This document shows, piece after piece, positions 1 through 6,573 of a DNA stretch of 12,656 bases. The first letter of the stretch is position 1, and each line of letters opens with the position of its first letter. This stretch comes from an uncultured Clostridia bacterium. GTDB taxonomy: Bacteria > Bacillota > Clostridia > Oscillospirales > Ruminococcaceae. The position numbers and the translations under genes were made by a program. The stretch lies in the NCBI GenBank assembly GCA_947632425.1, contig CANRPG010000037.1:1-12656 (forward strand), in the 5' to 3' direction. The notes beneath the pieces were generated by a model, which was given only the letters and a program-made list of their open reading frames with translations, was not told the DNA's origin and searched no databases.

Positions 1-1447
1 CCATTTTAAGCGCATTTATTACCGCCTGCGCCTTGTTTATGCACTCCTGAAATTCCTTTTCTGGAACGCTGTCTGCAACTATTCCTGCGCCGCTGCGAAC
101 AAACACCTTGCCGTTTTTCTTGTATGCTATGCGTATGGCAATGCAGGTATCCATGTTTCCCGTAAAGTCAATGTAGCCTATTGCGCCGCCATAGATGCCA
201 CGCTTGTTTTTTTCAAGCTCTGCAATAAGCTGGCAGGCTCTTATTTTTGGCGCGCCCGAAAGAGTACCGGCAGGCAATACCGCGCTTACAGCATCTAAAG
301 CATCAAACTCATCGCGAATAACGCCGCGCACGGTAGAGCCTATATGCATAACGTGCGAATATCGCTCTATTGAATGAAGCTTTTCAACTTCTACACTGCC
401 GAAGCGACTTATCTTGCCAAGGTCGTTTCTGCCAAGGTCTACCAGCATATTATGCTCGGCAAGTTCTTTTTCATCTGCAAGAAGTTCTTTTTCCAAAGCT
501 TTGTCCTCTTTTTCGGTCTTGCCGCGCGGTCTTGTTCCTGCAAGAGGAAACGTATGCAGCACGCCGTTTTCAAGCTTTACGAGCGTTTCGGGTGATGCCC
601 CTGCAACTTCAACGTCAGTTCCCGAAAAATAGAACATATACGGCGAGGGGTTTATTGTGCGAAGTATTCTGTAGGTATTCAGCAAACTTCCTTCAAACTC
701 TGCGCTCAACCTGTTTGAAAGCACTATCTGAAAAATATCGCCCTCACGGATATAATTCTTGGCTCTCTCTACCATATCACAATATGTCTGTTTATCAAAC
801 AGCGGTGTGACCTCTGAAAGCAGTTTGCCGCTCGGCTCGTTTTTCTTCTCGCCGTTTACGAGCAGATCTCTCAGCTGGTTCAGCTCCATGACGGCTTTGT
901 TGTAGTTGGTCTCGGGGTCGTCAAGCTGCATATTCACTATTAAAATTATCTTCTGCCTGAAATTATCAAACGCTATTACCTTATCAAAAAGCATAAGGTC
1001 AACATCTTTGAAATGCTCGCTGTCGGGCACATCGCAGCGGACAGAAGGCTCACTGTAGCCCAGAAAATCATAGGAAAAATACCCTACAAAGCCGCCTGTG
1101 AACGACGGCAGATATTCAAACTTAGGGCTTTTGTAATCTGCAAGAATCTGTCTTAAAAATGATGACGGGTCGTCTGTCTTGAAAGAAAGAGAGCCTGCTT
1201 TCATTTCGCCGTTTGCGCAAGAAACTGCCATTTTAGGGTCAAACCCCAGAAAGGTATATCTGCCCCACTTTTCTTTGTCCGCCACCGATTCGAGCATATA
1301 ACAGTGCGTTGAGATATTTTTCAGTATTTTCAGAGCCTCGATAGGCGTGCAGATATCCGAAAGTATCTCACAGCTGAGCGGCAGAACGTTATATTTGCCC
1401 TGCGCGGCTATTTCTTTGACCTCTTGAAGAGAAGGTAAAATTTTCAT
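1..1447 (-). CDS. trpE: Anthranilate synthase component I (3' end cut by window)
   Basis: Catalyses the first committed step of tryptophan synthesis, chorismate to anthranilate, using ammonia supplied by the TrpG glutaminase subunit, which is not in this window. About 482 codons are visible; TrpE proteins are usually near 490 residues, so only a short C-terminal tail is missing. Visible motifs are MLES at residues 51-54, matching the LLES tryptophan feedback-site motif, and the chorismate-binding blocks LAGTRPRG, HNMLVDLGRND, GTLSGAPKIRA, RGIYGGAIGY and GAGIVADSVPEKE. ATG ACG ATG opens the frame. I chose the second ATG because GGGGGA lies at a normal distance from it but directly abuts the first ATG (1453). 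The related enzyme PabB is an alternative by family, but the tryptophan-type T-box upstream and the MLES motif make TrpE much more likely. It is the first gene after its own promoter and leader. Confidence 0.96.
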   Translation of the reverse strand, partial: MKILPSLQEVKEIAAQGKYNVLPLSCEILSDICTPIEALKILKNISTHCYMLESVADKEKWGRYTFLGFDPKMAVSCANGEMKAGSLSFKTDDPSSFLRQILADYKSPKFEYLPSFTGGFVGYFSYDFLGYSEPSVRCDVPDSEHFKDVDLMLFDKVIAFDNFRQKIILIVNMQLDDPETNYNKAVMELNQLRDLLVNGEKKNEPSGKLLSEVTPLFDKQTYCDMVERAKNYIREGDIFQIVLSNRLSAEFEGSLLNTYRILRTINPSPYMFYFSGTDVEVAGASPETLVKLENGVLHTFPLAGTRPRGKTEKEDKALEKELLADEKELAEHNMLVDLGRNDLGKISRFGSVEVEKLHSIERYSHVMHIGSTVRGVIRDEFDALDAVSAVLPAGTLSGAPKIRACQLIAELEKNKRGIYGGAIGYIDFTGNMDTCIAIRIAYKKNGKVFVRSGAGIVADSVPEKEFQECINKAQAVINALKM

Positions 1448-1474
1448 CGTCATTCCCCCATAAATGTATTTTGC

Positions 1475-1513
1475 AAAACAAAAAGTCCCCGACAGAAATT
1501 TTCTGTCAAGGAC
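1475..1513 (-). terminator. T-box attenuator terminator before trpE
   Basis: GTCCTTGACAG pairs with CTGTCGGGGAC (11 bp with two G-U pairs, stem span 1485-1513) around an AAAATTT loop, and is followed by TTTTTGTTTT. This is the off-state hairpin of the T-box, ending about 25 nt before the trpE start. Confidence 0.93.
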
Positions 1514-1765
1514 GAATAATTTATATCCGTGGTGCCACCTTGATTCGCGAAAGATCGCGCACTTTGCAGGATACTATCATACCCCCGACAACTAACGTAT
1601 GTCACACGTCGCAGAATACTGGGCATATTTCTATGCTGTTGACTGCGCCCTCAGCGGTCCATTTGACGAACTGTTTCATACCCGATTTTCACCTGCGCGG
1701 GCTCTCTGTAAAGTCATATTTCGCCGTTATCTCCGCTTCAACGGTTTAACTAAGTTTCATGAACG
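1475..1765 (-). promoter_or_regulatory. T-box leader specific for tRNA-Trp, controlling trpE
   Basis: Uncharged tRNA-Trp should bind this leader RNA and favour antitermination, so trpE is transcribed when tryptophan is scarce. Stem I base pairs GCGG with CCGC, then GGCG with CGTC (one G-U pair). They enclose an internal loop with AGATAA on one side and AAATGGA on the other. By alignment with the known layout of T-box leaders the specifier is TGG (1659-1661), the Trp codon, followed by a purine. A distal stem I arm (CCCG/CGGG, 1681-1701) is preceded by the usual AGAGAG. The T-box core AAGGTGGCACCACGG lies near 1527-1541. Its TGGC bulge (1534-1537) would pair with GCCA, which fits the G discriminator base of bacterial tRNA-Trp. 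The competing terminator is listed separately. Confidence 0.95.
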
Positions 1766-1770
1766 TATAT

Positions 1771-1799
1771 AGTATAACACACAAAAAGCTTGTTGTCAA
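1771..1799 (-). promoter_or_regulatory. trpE promoter
   Basis: TTGACA (1794-1799) and TATACT (1771-1776) are separated by exactly 17 nt, a near-consensus vegetative sigma-A promoter. The expected transcript start near 1764 places the whole T-box downstream of it. Confidence 0.88.
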
Positions 1800-2011
1800 T
1801 AGATGTTTATTATTTGTTTACACTTTGTTCATTGTTCTGCAATTTATTCAATGCTGCCGAGCAAATGCATTTTACACTTTTACATATAAGCGTTACACAT
1901 ACGACCATAACTGCACCAAAAAGGTGCTGAAACACGTTTATCACCTGCTTTCCGGATATTTACGGCTTATGCCGCTGCAATATAATATTCAAGCGAAAGC
2001 AAATGCGCTAG
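1800..2011. other. AT-rich gap between solute-binding gene and trpE promoter
   Basis: No gene and no convincing terminator seen. Two small hairpins exist (CGGC-ATAA-GCCG near 1963-1974 and GCACC-TTTTT-GGTGC at 1913-1927), but neither is followed by a T-run on the minus strand. How transcription from the upstream unit ends is not visible. Confidence 0.5.
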
Positions 2012-3277
2012 CTAATTTTTCTTTACTTTTGAAAATACCGAATACAGATACTCAGCCTGTGATTTTACGGTGTTTTTCTCGTAAAGCACTGTATTGCAGC
2101 AATACCTGAATTCTTCTATAAGGTCGTCATTTTCAAAGTACGGACTAAGCACCGAAAGCTCGTCAAACTCATTCATTTTTTCATAAGCTTCATACTGTAT
2201 GCCGCTTAGCATATCATTATCTGAAAGATACTGTCTGCCTGCCTTGCTTAGCGGTATACCCTTCTCCACGCCCTGAAGCTGCGCTATTTCCTCAGAATTC
2301 AGAAGATAGTCCAGCAGCATAGCCGCCTCCTGAGGGTGCGCGGTATTCCGGCTCATGGCGTACATAGTAGCAGGCTTTGCATACCAGCCGTCGCCGCACT
2401 GTGCGCTGTCTGTCACGGGGTAATCTGCAACTACATACTCATAGCCGTTTTGCGCGGCTTTGCCAAAGTATGAAGAACCATCACTGAGCCATGCAAGCGT
2501 GCCTGCATATTTACCGCTGTTTATCTCGTTGCGGTCAAAATATTCTACCTGCGGCATGACCTTTTCATTTATCAGTCTGCAATAAAATTCAAGCATTATT
2601 TCAAAGTCTTGTGCGGTGAAATTGACCGTGCCGTCCTGTTCCATAAACTTTTTGCCGCAAACCTGTTCTGCATATGCGGTGACAAAAAAGAACATAGGCT
2701 TTGCCGCCATTGCTATCGGGTAAACTTCGCCATTCATAGCATTTGCAGCTTCAAACAGATCGTCCCACGTTTTGGGAATATCCAAGCCGTACTGCTGATA
2801 CAAAGTTTTATTTATATATACCGTCTGGGTATTCATTGCTATAGGTATGGCATTCAGCTTGCCTTTTTTCATGCCATAGCTTAGCTCATACTCGCTGAAA
2901 TTTGTAAGGTCGATAATGTCGCTCAGCTGATTGAGATCATAATAACCGTCACCGTCGGGCGAATACTGCTCTATCCACGCATAGTTTATAAGCATGACAT
3001 CGGATTCGGTGCCCGAACGCATCAGAACATCGCTTCTTGTCTGATAGCCCGACCATTCGGTATAGCGGCATTTTACAGATATTTCGGGGTGCATATCTTC
3101 AAAGCGATCTACTGCCTCCAGCATATATTCATGTCTTGCATCGTTGCCCCACCATGAAAGCGTAATTTCAACTGGTGTGGTGAATGTAGTTACGGGAGCT
3201 GGGTTTGCCGCGCACGAAGAAAACATCAGTGCGACCGCCATAGCAAGCAGCATGATAACAGACTTTTTATGTTTCAT
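2012..3277 (-). CDS. Family-1 extracellular solute-binding lipoprotein
   Basis: A 421-residue substrate-binding protein of the maltose/oligosaccharide-binding class (SBP family 1). The N-terminus is a lipoprotein signal: KHKK, then a hydrophobic run, then FSSC with the lipidated cysteine at residue 22, so the protein should be anchored on the outer face of the membrane. The mature part opens with ITLSWWGND and a segment like those of sugar-binding proteins (EAVDRFEDMHPEISVK), and later has the hinge-type segment PIAMNTQTVYINKTLYQQYG. The start at 3277 is chosen because GAGGG sits 8 nt upstream and a signal peptide follows; the open frame continues to 3487, but that part is unlike any signal and lies inside the cyclase gene. 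The start overlaps the cyclase stop by 11 nt, so the two are probably translationally coupled. No permease or ATPase gene is adjacent. The ligand is unknown; a sugar or oligosaccharide is the usual guess for this family. Confidence 0.9.
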   Translation of the reverse strand: MKHKKSVIMLLAMAVALMFSSCAANPAPVTTFTTPVEITLSWWGNDARHEYMLEAVDRFEDMHPEISVKCRYTEWSGYQTRSDVLMRSGTESDVMLINYAWIEQYSPDGDGYYDLNQLSDIIDLTNFSEYELSYGMKKGKLNAIPIAMNTQTVYINKTLYQQYGLDIPKTWDDLFEAANAMNGEVYPIAMAAKPMFFFVTAYAEQVCGKKFMEQDGTVNFTAQDFEIMLEFYCRLINEKVMPQVEYFDRNEINSGKYAGTLAWLSDGSSYFGKAAQNGYEYVVADYPVTDSAQCGDGWYAKPATMYAMSRNTAHPQEAAMLLDYLLNSEEIAQLQGVEKGIPLSKAGRQYLSDNDMLSGIQYEAYEKMNEFDELSVLSPYFENDDLIEEFRYCCNTVLYEKNTVKSQAEYLYSVFSKVKKN

Positions 3278-4715
3278 TTTTGCTGCCCTCGCTTTCTTCG
3301 CCGAACAATCTAAACGAGTTTTTGCCGTTTCTCTTGGAAATATACAACGCGCTGTCGGCACGGGTGTAAAGCTCTTGAAAATCTCCTGCGTTTTCGGGGA
3401 ACAAAGATGCTCCTGCGCTGACAGAAACATTATAGCTCTTATCGCCCGAAGTGTAGGTACTGCGCAGAGCCTCACAAAGTCTGGCACATCGCGTTCTTAC
3501 ATACTCTTTATCATCAGCAAGGCGTTTGGGCAGCTCAAAGAACGCGCTGAATTCATCGCCGCCCAGCCTGCCGAGATACGCCGATGCCTTAAACTGCTTT
3601 CTCATAACGTTGCCGACCTCTGCAAGAACCTTATCGCCTGCGGCATGACCGAAGTTATCGTTGAGCCCTTTGAAGTTGTCAATGTCAAAAAGTATCATGC
3701 AGTATTTATCGCTGGTATGGGCATTTTGCAGCGTATCGGAAACTATTTCTTCATACGACTTTTTATTCAGCAGCTGTGTGAGCTGATCCATCGTAGCCTT
3801 CTTTGCAAGCAATTCTACCATATCGCTTACAGGGTTTGAAATTTTGTTAGATACAAGTATATTTATCAGAAATGCAACTACTGACAGCGCGGCTGCCACA
3901 AGAATGATATAAAACTGCACTTCGTTCTTTTCTTTAAGTATTATTTCGGTAGGCACGGAGCAGATTACTTTCCAGTCATCGCCGCAGAGGTTGACTGTAA
4001 TAAGATAATCATCGTCCATTATCGTTGCGGCATTCTGACCCTGTATGCGGTCGGAAATATCACTTTCCAGCAGTTTGCCTGTTTCATTGTCAAGAGAAGA
4101 ATAAATTATATTGTTGTTGCTGTCAACAAGGCGCACTGAAATATCCTCAATACCGCCGGGGTGTTTGAATACGTCCTCCAGCTCGGAGGTATAGAAAGAT
4201 GTTACCAGAATAGCGTTGTCATTTACTCTTTTCACGTAGTATATACGCTTGAAATTATTGTTGTAGCCTGCCGACCATCCGTCGTTCGTTCCTGCACGGT
4301 TTATCATCGCAGAAAAATCGGTGTATATCCTGCTGCCGAAAAGCTCGTTTGTGCCGTTAGATATTTTGCCTACAGTATGATTGTTGCTGTACACCATGCA
4401 GAAGTCAACAAAGTTTTCCATTATGCACAGGCTGTAGAGCTCATCAGAAATATCATCTTCGGTGCTTATAGCATCATAGCTGTCGTCGGGATCGTCGGAA
4501 GCGCTGTACTCATAGACCTCTTTAGATGAGAAAACCAGCGTACCTATAGATTCCAGCCTGTCAAGATAGCTGTCCATGTTCATCTTCATCTGAACGTTAA
4601 GAGCGGAAGTCATACTGCTGACCTTTGATTTAAGTATCTCGTCAGTTCTGTTGAAAACCAGCGTTGCGATAAGTATTATAACTGCCACTACTACAGCCGT
4701 ATAGCCGAATGTCAT
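3267..4715 (-). CDS. Membrane dCache-GGDEF diguanylate cyclase
   Basis: Predicted to make cyclic di-GMP from two GTP in response to an extracellular signal. From the ATG at 4715 it has 482 residues. A membrane helix spans about 5-21. An extracytoplasmic region of about 25-265 has the look of a double Cache sensor. A second helix spans about 267-288, then a short linker (ISNPVSDMVELLAKKA) leads to the GGDEF domain (about 308-475). The catalytic motif is intact (GGDEF, 385-389), as are FDIDNFKGLNDNFGH (343-357) and the late block RADSALYISKRNGKNSF. The inhibitory RxxD I-site is replaced by KASA (376-379). The true start is uncertain. AGGAGG (4766-4771) is too far from ATG 4715, and the in-frame codons from 4760 onward encode a basic, positive-inside stretch (TKRQGSRLRGFKYA) that looks like a real N-terminus beginning at a GTT codon. 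The gene is first in a two-gene unit with the solute-binding lipoprotein. Confidence 0.92.
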   Translation of the reverse strand: MTFGYTAVVVAVIILIATLVFNRTDEILKSKVSSMTSALNVQMKMNMDSYLDRLESIGTLVFSSKEVYEYSASDDPDDSYDAISTEDDISDELYSLCIMENFVDFCMVYSNNHTVGKISNGTNELFGSRIYTDFSAMINRAGTNDGWSAGYNNNFKRIYYVKRVNDNAILVTSFYTSELEDVFKHPGGIEDISVRLVDSNNNIIYSSLDNETGKLLESDISDRIQGQNAATIMDDDYLITVNLCGDDWKVICSVPTEIILKEKNEVQFYIILVAAALSVVAFLINILVSNKISNPVSDMVELLAKKATMDQLTQLLNKKSYEEIVSDTLQNAHTSDKYCMILFDIDNFKGLNDNFGHAAGDKVLAEVGNVMRKQFKASAYLGRLGGDEFSAFFELPKRLADDKEYVRTRCARLCEALRSTYTSGDKSYNVSVSAGASLFPENAGDFQELYTRADSALYISKRNGKNSFRLFGEESEGSKNET

Positions 4716-4765
4716 GGCATATTTAAATCCGCGAAGTCTGCTGCCCTGTCTTTTCGTAACAAACG

Positions 4766-4771
4766 CCTCCT
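4766..4771 (-). promoter_or_regulatory. Ribosome binding site of the cyclase gene, misplaced for the first ATG
   Basis: Perfect AGGAGG. Five nt downstream is a GTT codon (4758-4760) in the cyclase frame; three nt downstream is a TTG (4761-4763) in another frame. That TTG opens a 16-codon ORF whose TGA overlaps the ATG at 4715 as ATGA. The first canonical in-frame start lies about 50 nt away. Either the gene starts at GTT, or a short leader ORF couples translation to ATG 4715, or there is a base error here. Confidence 0.75.
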
Positions 4772-4789
4772 TTCATCATACTATTTTAT

Positions 4790-4818
4790 ATTATACCACT
4801 AACTGTTCCCGATGTCAA
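4790..4818 (-). promoter_or_regulatory. Promoter of the cyclase/solute-binding unit
   Basis: TTGACA (4813-4818), 17 nt, TATAAT (4790-4795), with TG one base before the -10 (extended -10). Both hexamers are consensus. The expected start near 4783 leaves only about a dozen nt before the AGGAGG. The -35 begins only a few nt after the stop of the preceding membrane-protein gene. Confidence 0.93.
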
Positions 4819-4821
4819 CAT

Positions 4822-5484
4822 TTAAGCGATTTTTCGCTCTTTTCTGTTAAACAACTTAGCAAAAATAAAGTTATAAAGCTTTATAATGTTGCCTACAGCC
4901 ACCGCCGCAATAATGCTGCCCTCTCTAACGCCGCTGAGTTTTCCTATAAATATAAGGCATATCGCGGCTGAAACAGCTATGTACAGAATATCGAAGAATA
5001 TCTTTACATTTTCATACTTTTTGCCTGTAACGCGGCTTATGGCGCGGTTCATAGCCTCGCCCGGGAGCATAGCCACACCACCTTTGAATTGCATCCATAT
5101 GCCGAAACCGAGCACAAAGCAGCCTACAGTCATAAACAAAAACTGCATCACATAGCCGCTTACGTTTATGCCACTTAGCAAAAAGCATGAAAAATCGGTG
5201 AGATAACCATAGACAAACGCAAGAATGGTCTGTATGATTATCTCTATAGGACTACAGTTTTTACGCAGCAATGCCACTTGCACGGCTATCTGTATAACGC
5301 TCCATACATTGAGCCAGCCGCCGAAAGTAAGCAGCTTACTGACAAGCGAAACCGAATACGGCACAGAAGCAACGGGCGATGTGCCAAGCCCTGCTTTTGT
5401 TGAGAACGCCACGCCGAGCGATGCTATAAACAGTCCTATCAAAAATAAAACATATCTAAAAATAATGCCGCGGTACTTTAACAT
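4822..5484 (-). CDS. YczE/YyaS/YitT-like integral membrane protein
   Basis: A 220-residue polytopic membrane protein that resembles the YczE/YitT class of Firmicutes, whose biochemical role is not settled. About six membrane segments can be seen, near residues 9-28, 60-73, 83-104, 111-133, 160-181 and 190-210, and the C-terminus is basic (KLFNRKERKIA). Typical family segments are ASLGVAFSTKAGLGTSP early in the protein and FKGGVAMLPGEAMNRAISR after the fourth helix. The start is well supported by AGAGGT seven nt upstream of the ATG. The gene follows tsf after an apparent terminator and shows no clear promoter of its own, so it may depend on read-through. A transporter-like role is possible but nothing in the sequence names a substrate. 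Confidence 0.85.
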   Translation of the reverse strand: MLKYRGIIFRYVLFLIGLFIASLGVAFSTKAGLGTSPVASVPYSVSLVSKLLTFGGWLNVWSVIQIAVQVALLRKNCSPIEIIIQTILAFVYGYLTDFSCFLLSGINVSGYVMQFLFMTVGCFVLGFGIWMQFKGGVAMLPGEAMNRAISRVTGKKYENVKIFFDILYIAVSAAICLIFIGKLSGVREGSIIAAVAVGNIIKLYNFIFAKLFNRKERKIA

Positions 5485-5497
5485 TTAATTACCTCTG

Positions 5498-5537
5498 AAC
5501 AAAATTACAAGCGCATGACGATAAAGCCACACGCTTG
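5498..5537 (-). terminator. Intrinsic terminator after tsf
   Basis: CAAGCGTGTGGC and GTCATGCGCTTG form a 12-bp stem with three G-U pairs around a TTTATC loop (5508-5537), followed by TAATTTTGTT. The T-run is interrupted, so termination may be partial, which would allow some transcription into the membrane-protein gene. Confidence 0.7.
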
Positions 5538-5555
5538 CAAATATAATTTTTATGC

Positions 5556-6476
5556 TTACTTGTTTATGAGAGAAGCTACCTCGTCTGCAAGGTTATCTTC
5601 TTTCTTCTCAACGCCCTCGCCTCTTGCAAAACGAACATATTCTGCAATTGCGATATTGCCGCCAAGCTCCTTAGCGGAATTAGCAACATACTTGCCAACG
5701 GTTTCCTTGTTTTCAGCCTTTACATAGGTCTGGTCAACAAGGCAGTTTTCCTCATAGAACTTATTGAGCTTGCCGTTTGCGATGTTATCGAGCACCTGCT
5801 GAGGCTTATTTGCCATTTTGGGGTCTTCAGCCATCTGAGCGAGAGTTATCTTCTTTTCCTCAGCCAGAACATCGGCAGGGACAGAGTTTCTGTCAAGATA
5901 TGCAGGGCTCATAGCTGCGATCTGGAGAGCGCAGTTTTTACCTACCTCGTAAACCTTATCAGCAGGCAGGTCGGTATCAAGCTTTACAAGTACGCCTATG
6001 CTTCCGCCGCCGTGAACATAAGGAACGAGCACGCCTTCAAGTCTCTTGAAACGGCGAATGAGCATATTTTCACGGATCTTTATGAATATATCCTGAAGCG
6101 CTTCTTCAACGGTCTTGTCGCCGCCGCTGATAGTGCACTTTTTAAGAGCCTCAACATCGGCAGGATCTTTTTCTATAACTGTTTTTGCAACGGCAGCAAC
6201 GAAAGCCTTGAACTCATCGTTGTTAGCTGCAAAGTCGGTCTCAACGTTTACTTCAACAACAGCGCCTACGCTGCCTTCAACAACAGAAGTAACGATGCCT
6301 TCTGCCGCAACTCTGCCGGCTTTCTTAGCCTGAGTAGCAAGACCCTTTTCACGAAGTATAACAATAGCTTTATCCATATCTCCGTCAGATTCAACGAGAG
6401 CCTTCTTGCAGTCCATCATACCTACGCCTGTTGCGGTCATAAGCTCTTTGATCTCTTTAACACTTACATTTCCCAT
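5556..6476 (-). CDS. tsf: Translation elongation factor EF-Ts
   Basis: Exchanges GDP for GTP on elongation factor Tu in the cytoplasm. The 306-residue length is normal. The N-terminal UBA-like domain (about 1-47) carries GVGMMDCKKAL, and the EF-Tu-contacting signature appears as TDFAANN at 80-86, close to the family TDFVAKN. The middle core and the C-terminal block (LAEEKKITLAQMAEDPKM, then a final helical part ending in LADEVASLINK) follow the family order. The start is set by GAGGT eight nt upstream of the ATG. It lies directly behind rpsB, the usual bacterial arrangement, and a terminator-like hairpin follows it. Confidence 0.98.
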   Translation of the reverse strand: MGNVSVKEIKELMTATGVGMMDCKKALVESDGDMDKAIVILREKGLATQAKKAGRVAAEGIVTSVVEGSVGAVVEVNVETDFAANNDEFKAFVAAVAKTVIEKDPADVEALKKCTISGGDKTVEEALQDIFIKIRENMLIRRFKRLEGVLVPYVHGGGSIGVLVKLDTDLPADKVYEVGKNCALQIAAMSPAYLDRNSVPADVLAEEKKITLAQMAEDPKMANKPQQVLDNIANGKLNKFYEENCLVDQTYVKAENKETVGKYVANSAKELGGNIAIAEYVRFARGEGVEKKEDNLADEVASLINK

Positions 6477-6523
6477 AATTTCTTACCTCACTTTTAATAT
6501 TATGCATTTTAGTCTTACACAAA

Positions 6524-6556
6524 ATATGGCGCAAAACCATAGGTCACACGCCATAT
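6524..6556 (-). terminator. Hairpin between rpsB and tsf, possible attenuator
   Basis: ATATGGCG pairs perfectly with CGCCATAT (8 bp) around a 17-nt loop that contains a small ACC/GGT inner stem; TTTGTGT follows. The T-run is short, so this is better read as a leaky attenuator or an RNA processing/stability hairpin than as a full terminator. It sits in the roughly 100-nt gap between the two genes. Confidence 0.6.
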
Positions 6557-6573
6557 CTGAAAGTTAACTTCAA

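Noticed and set aside
195..810. Several plus-strand open frames inside trpE
   Set aside because: They lie opposite a strongly conserved trpE frame on the minus strand and encode no recognisable protein.
1913..1927. GCACC-TTTTT-GGTGC hairpin as a terminator after the solute-binding gene
   Set aside because: The stem is only 5 bp and no T-run follows it on the minus strand; the T's are in the loop.
1759..2109. Plus-strand open frame of 116 codons over the trpE promoter region
   Set aside because: It covers the minus-strand promoter and the end of the solute-binding gene, has no ribosome site, and reads like AT-rich noise.
3278..3487. Longer start (3487) for the solute-binding protein
   Set aside because: The extra 70 residues overlap the conserved GGDEF coding region and would hide the lipoprotein signal; GAGGG is correctly placed for 3277.
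3144..3839. Plus-strand 231-codon open frame
   Set aside because: A shadow of the cyclase and solute-binding genes in the opposite strand, without family features.
6012..6497. Plus-strand 161-codon open frame opposite tsf
   Set aside because: It lies wholly opposite EF-Ts, whose frame is certain; composition is that of an antisense shadow.
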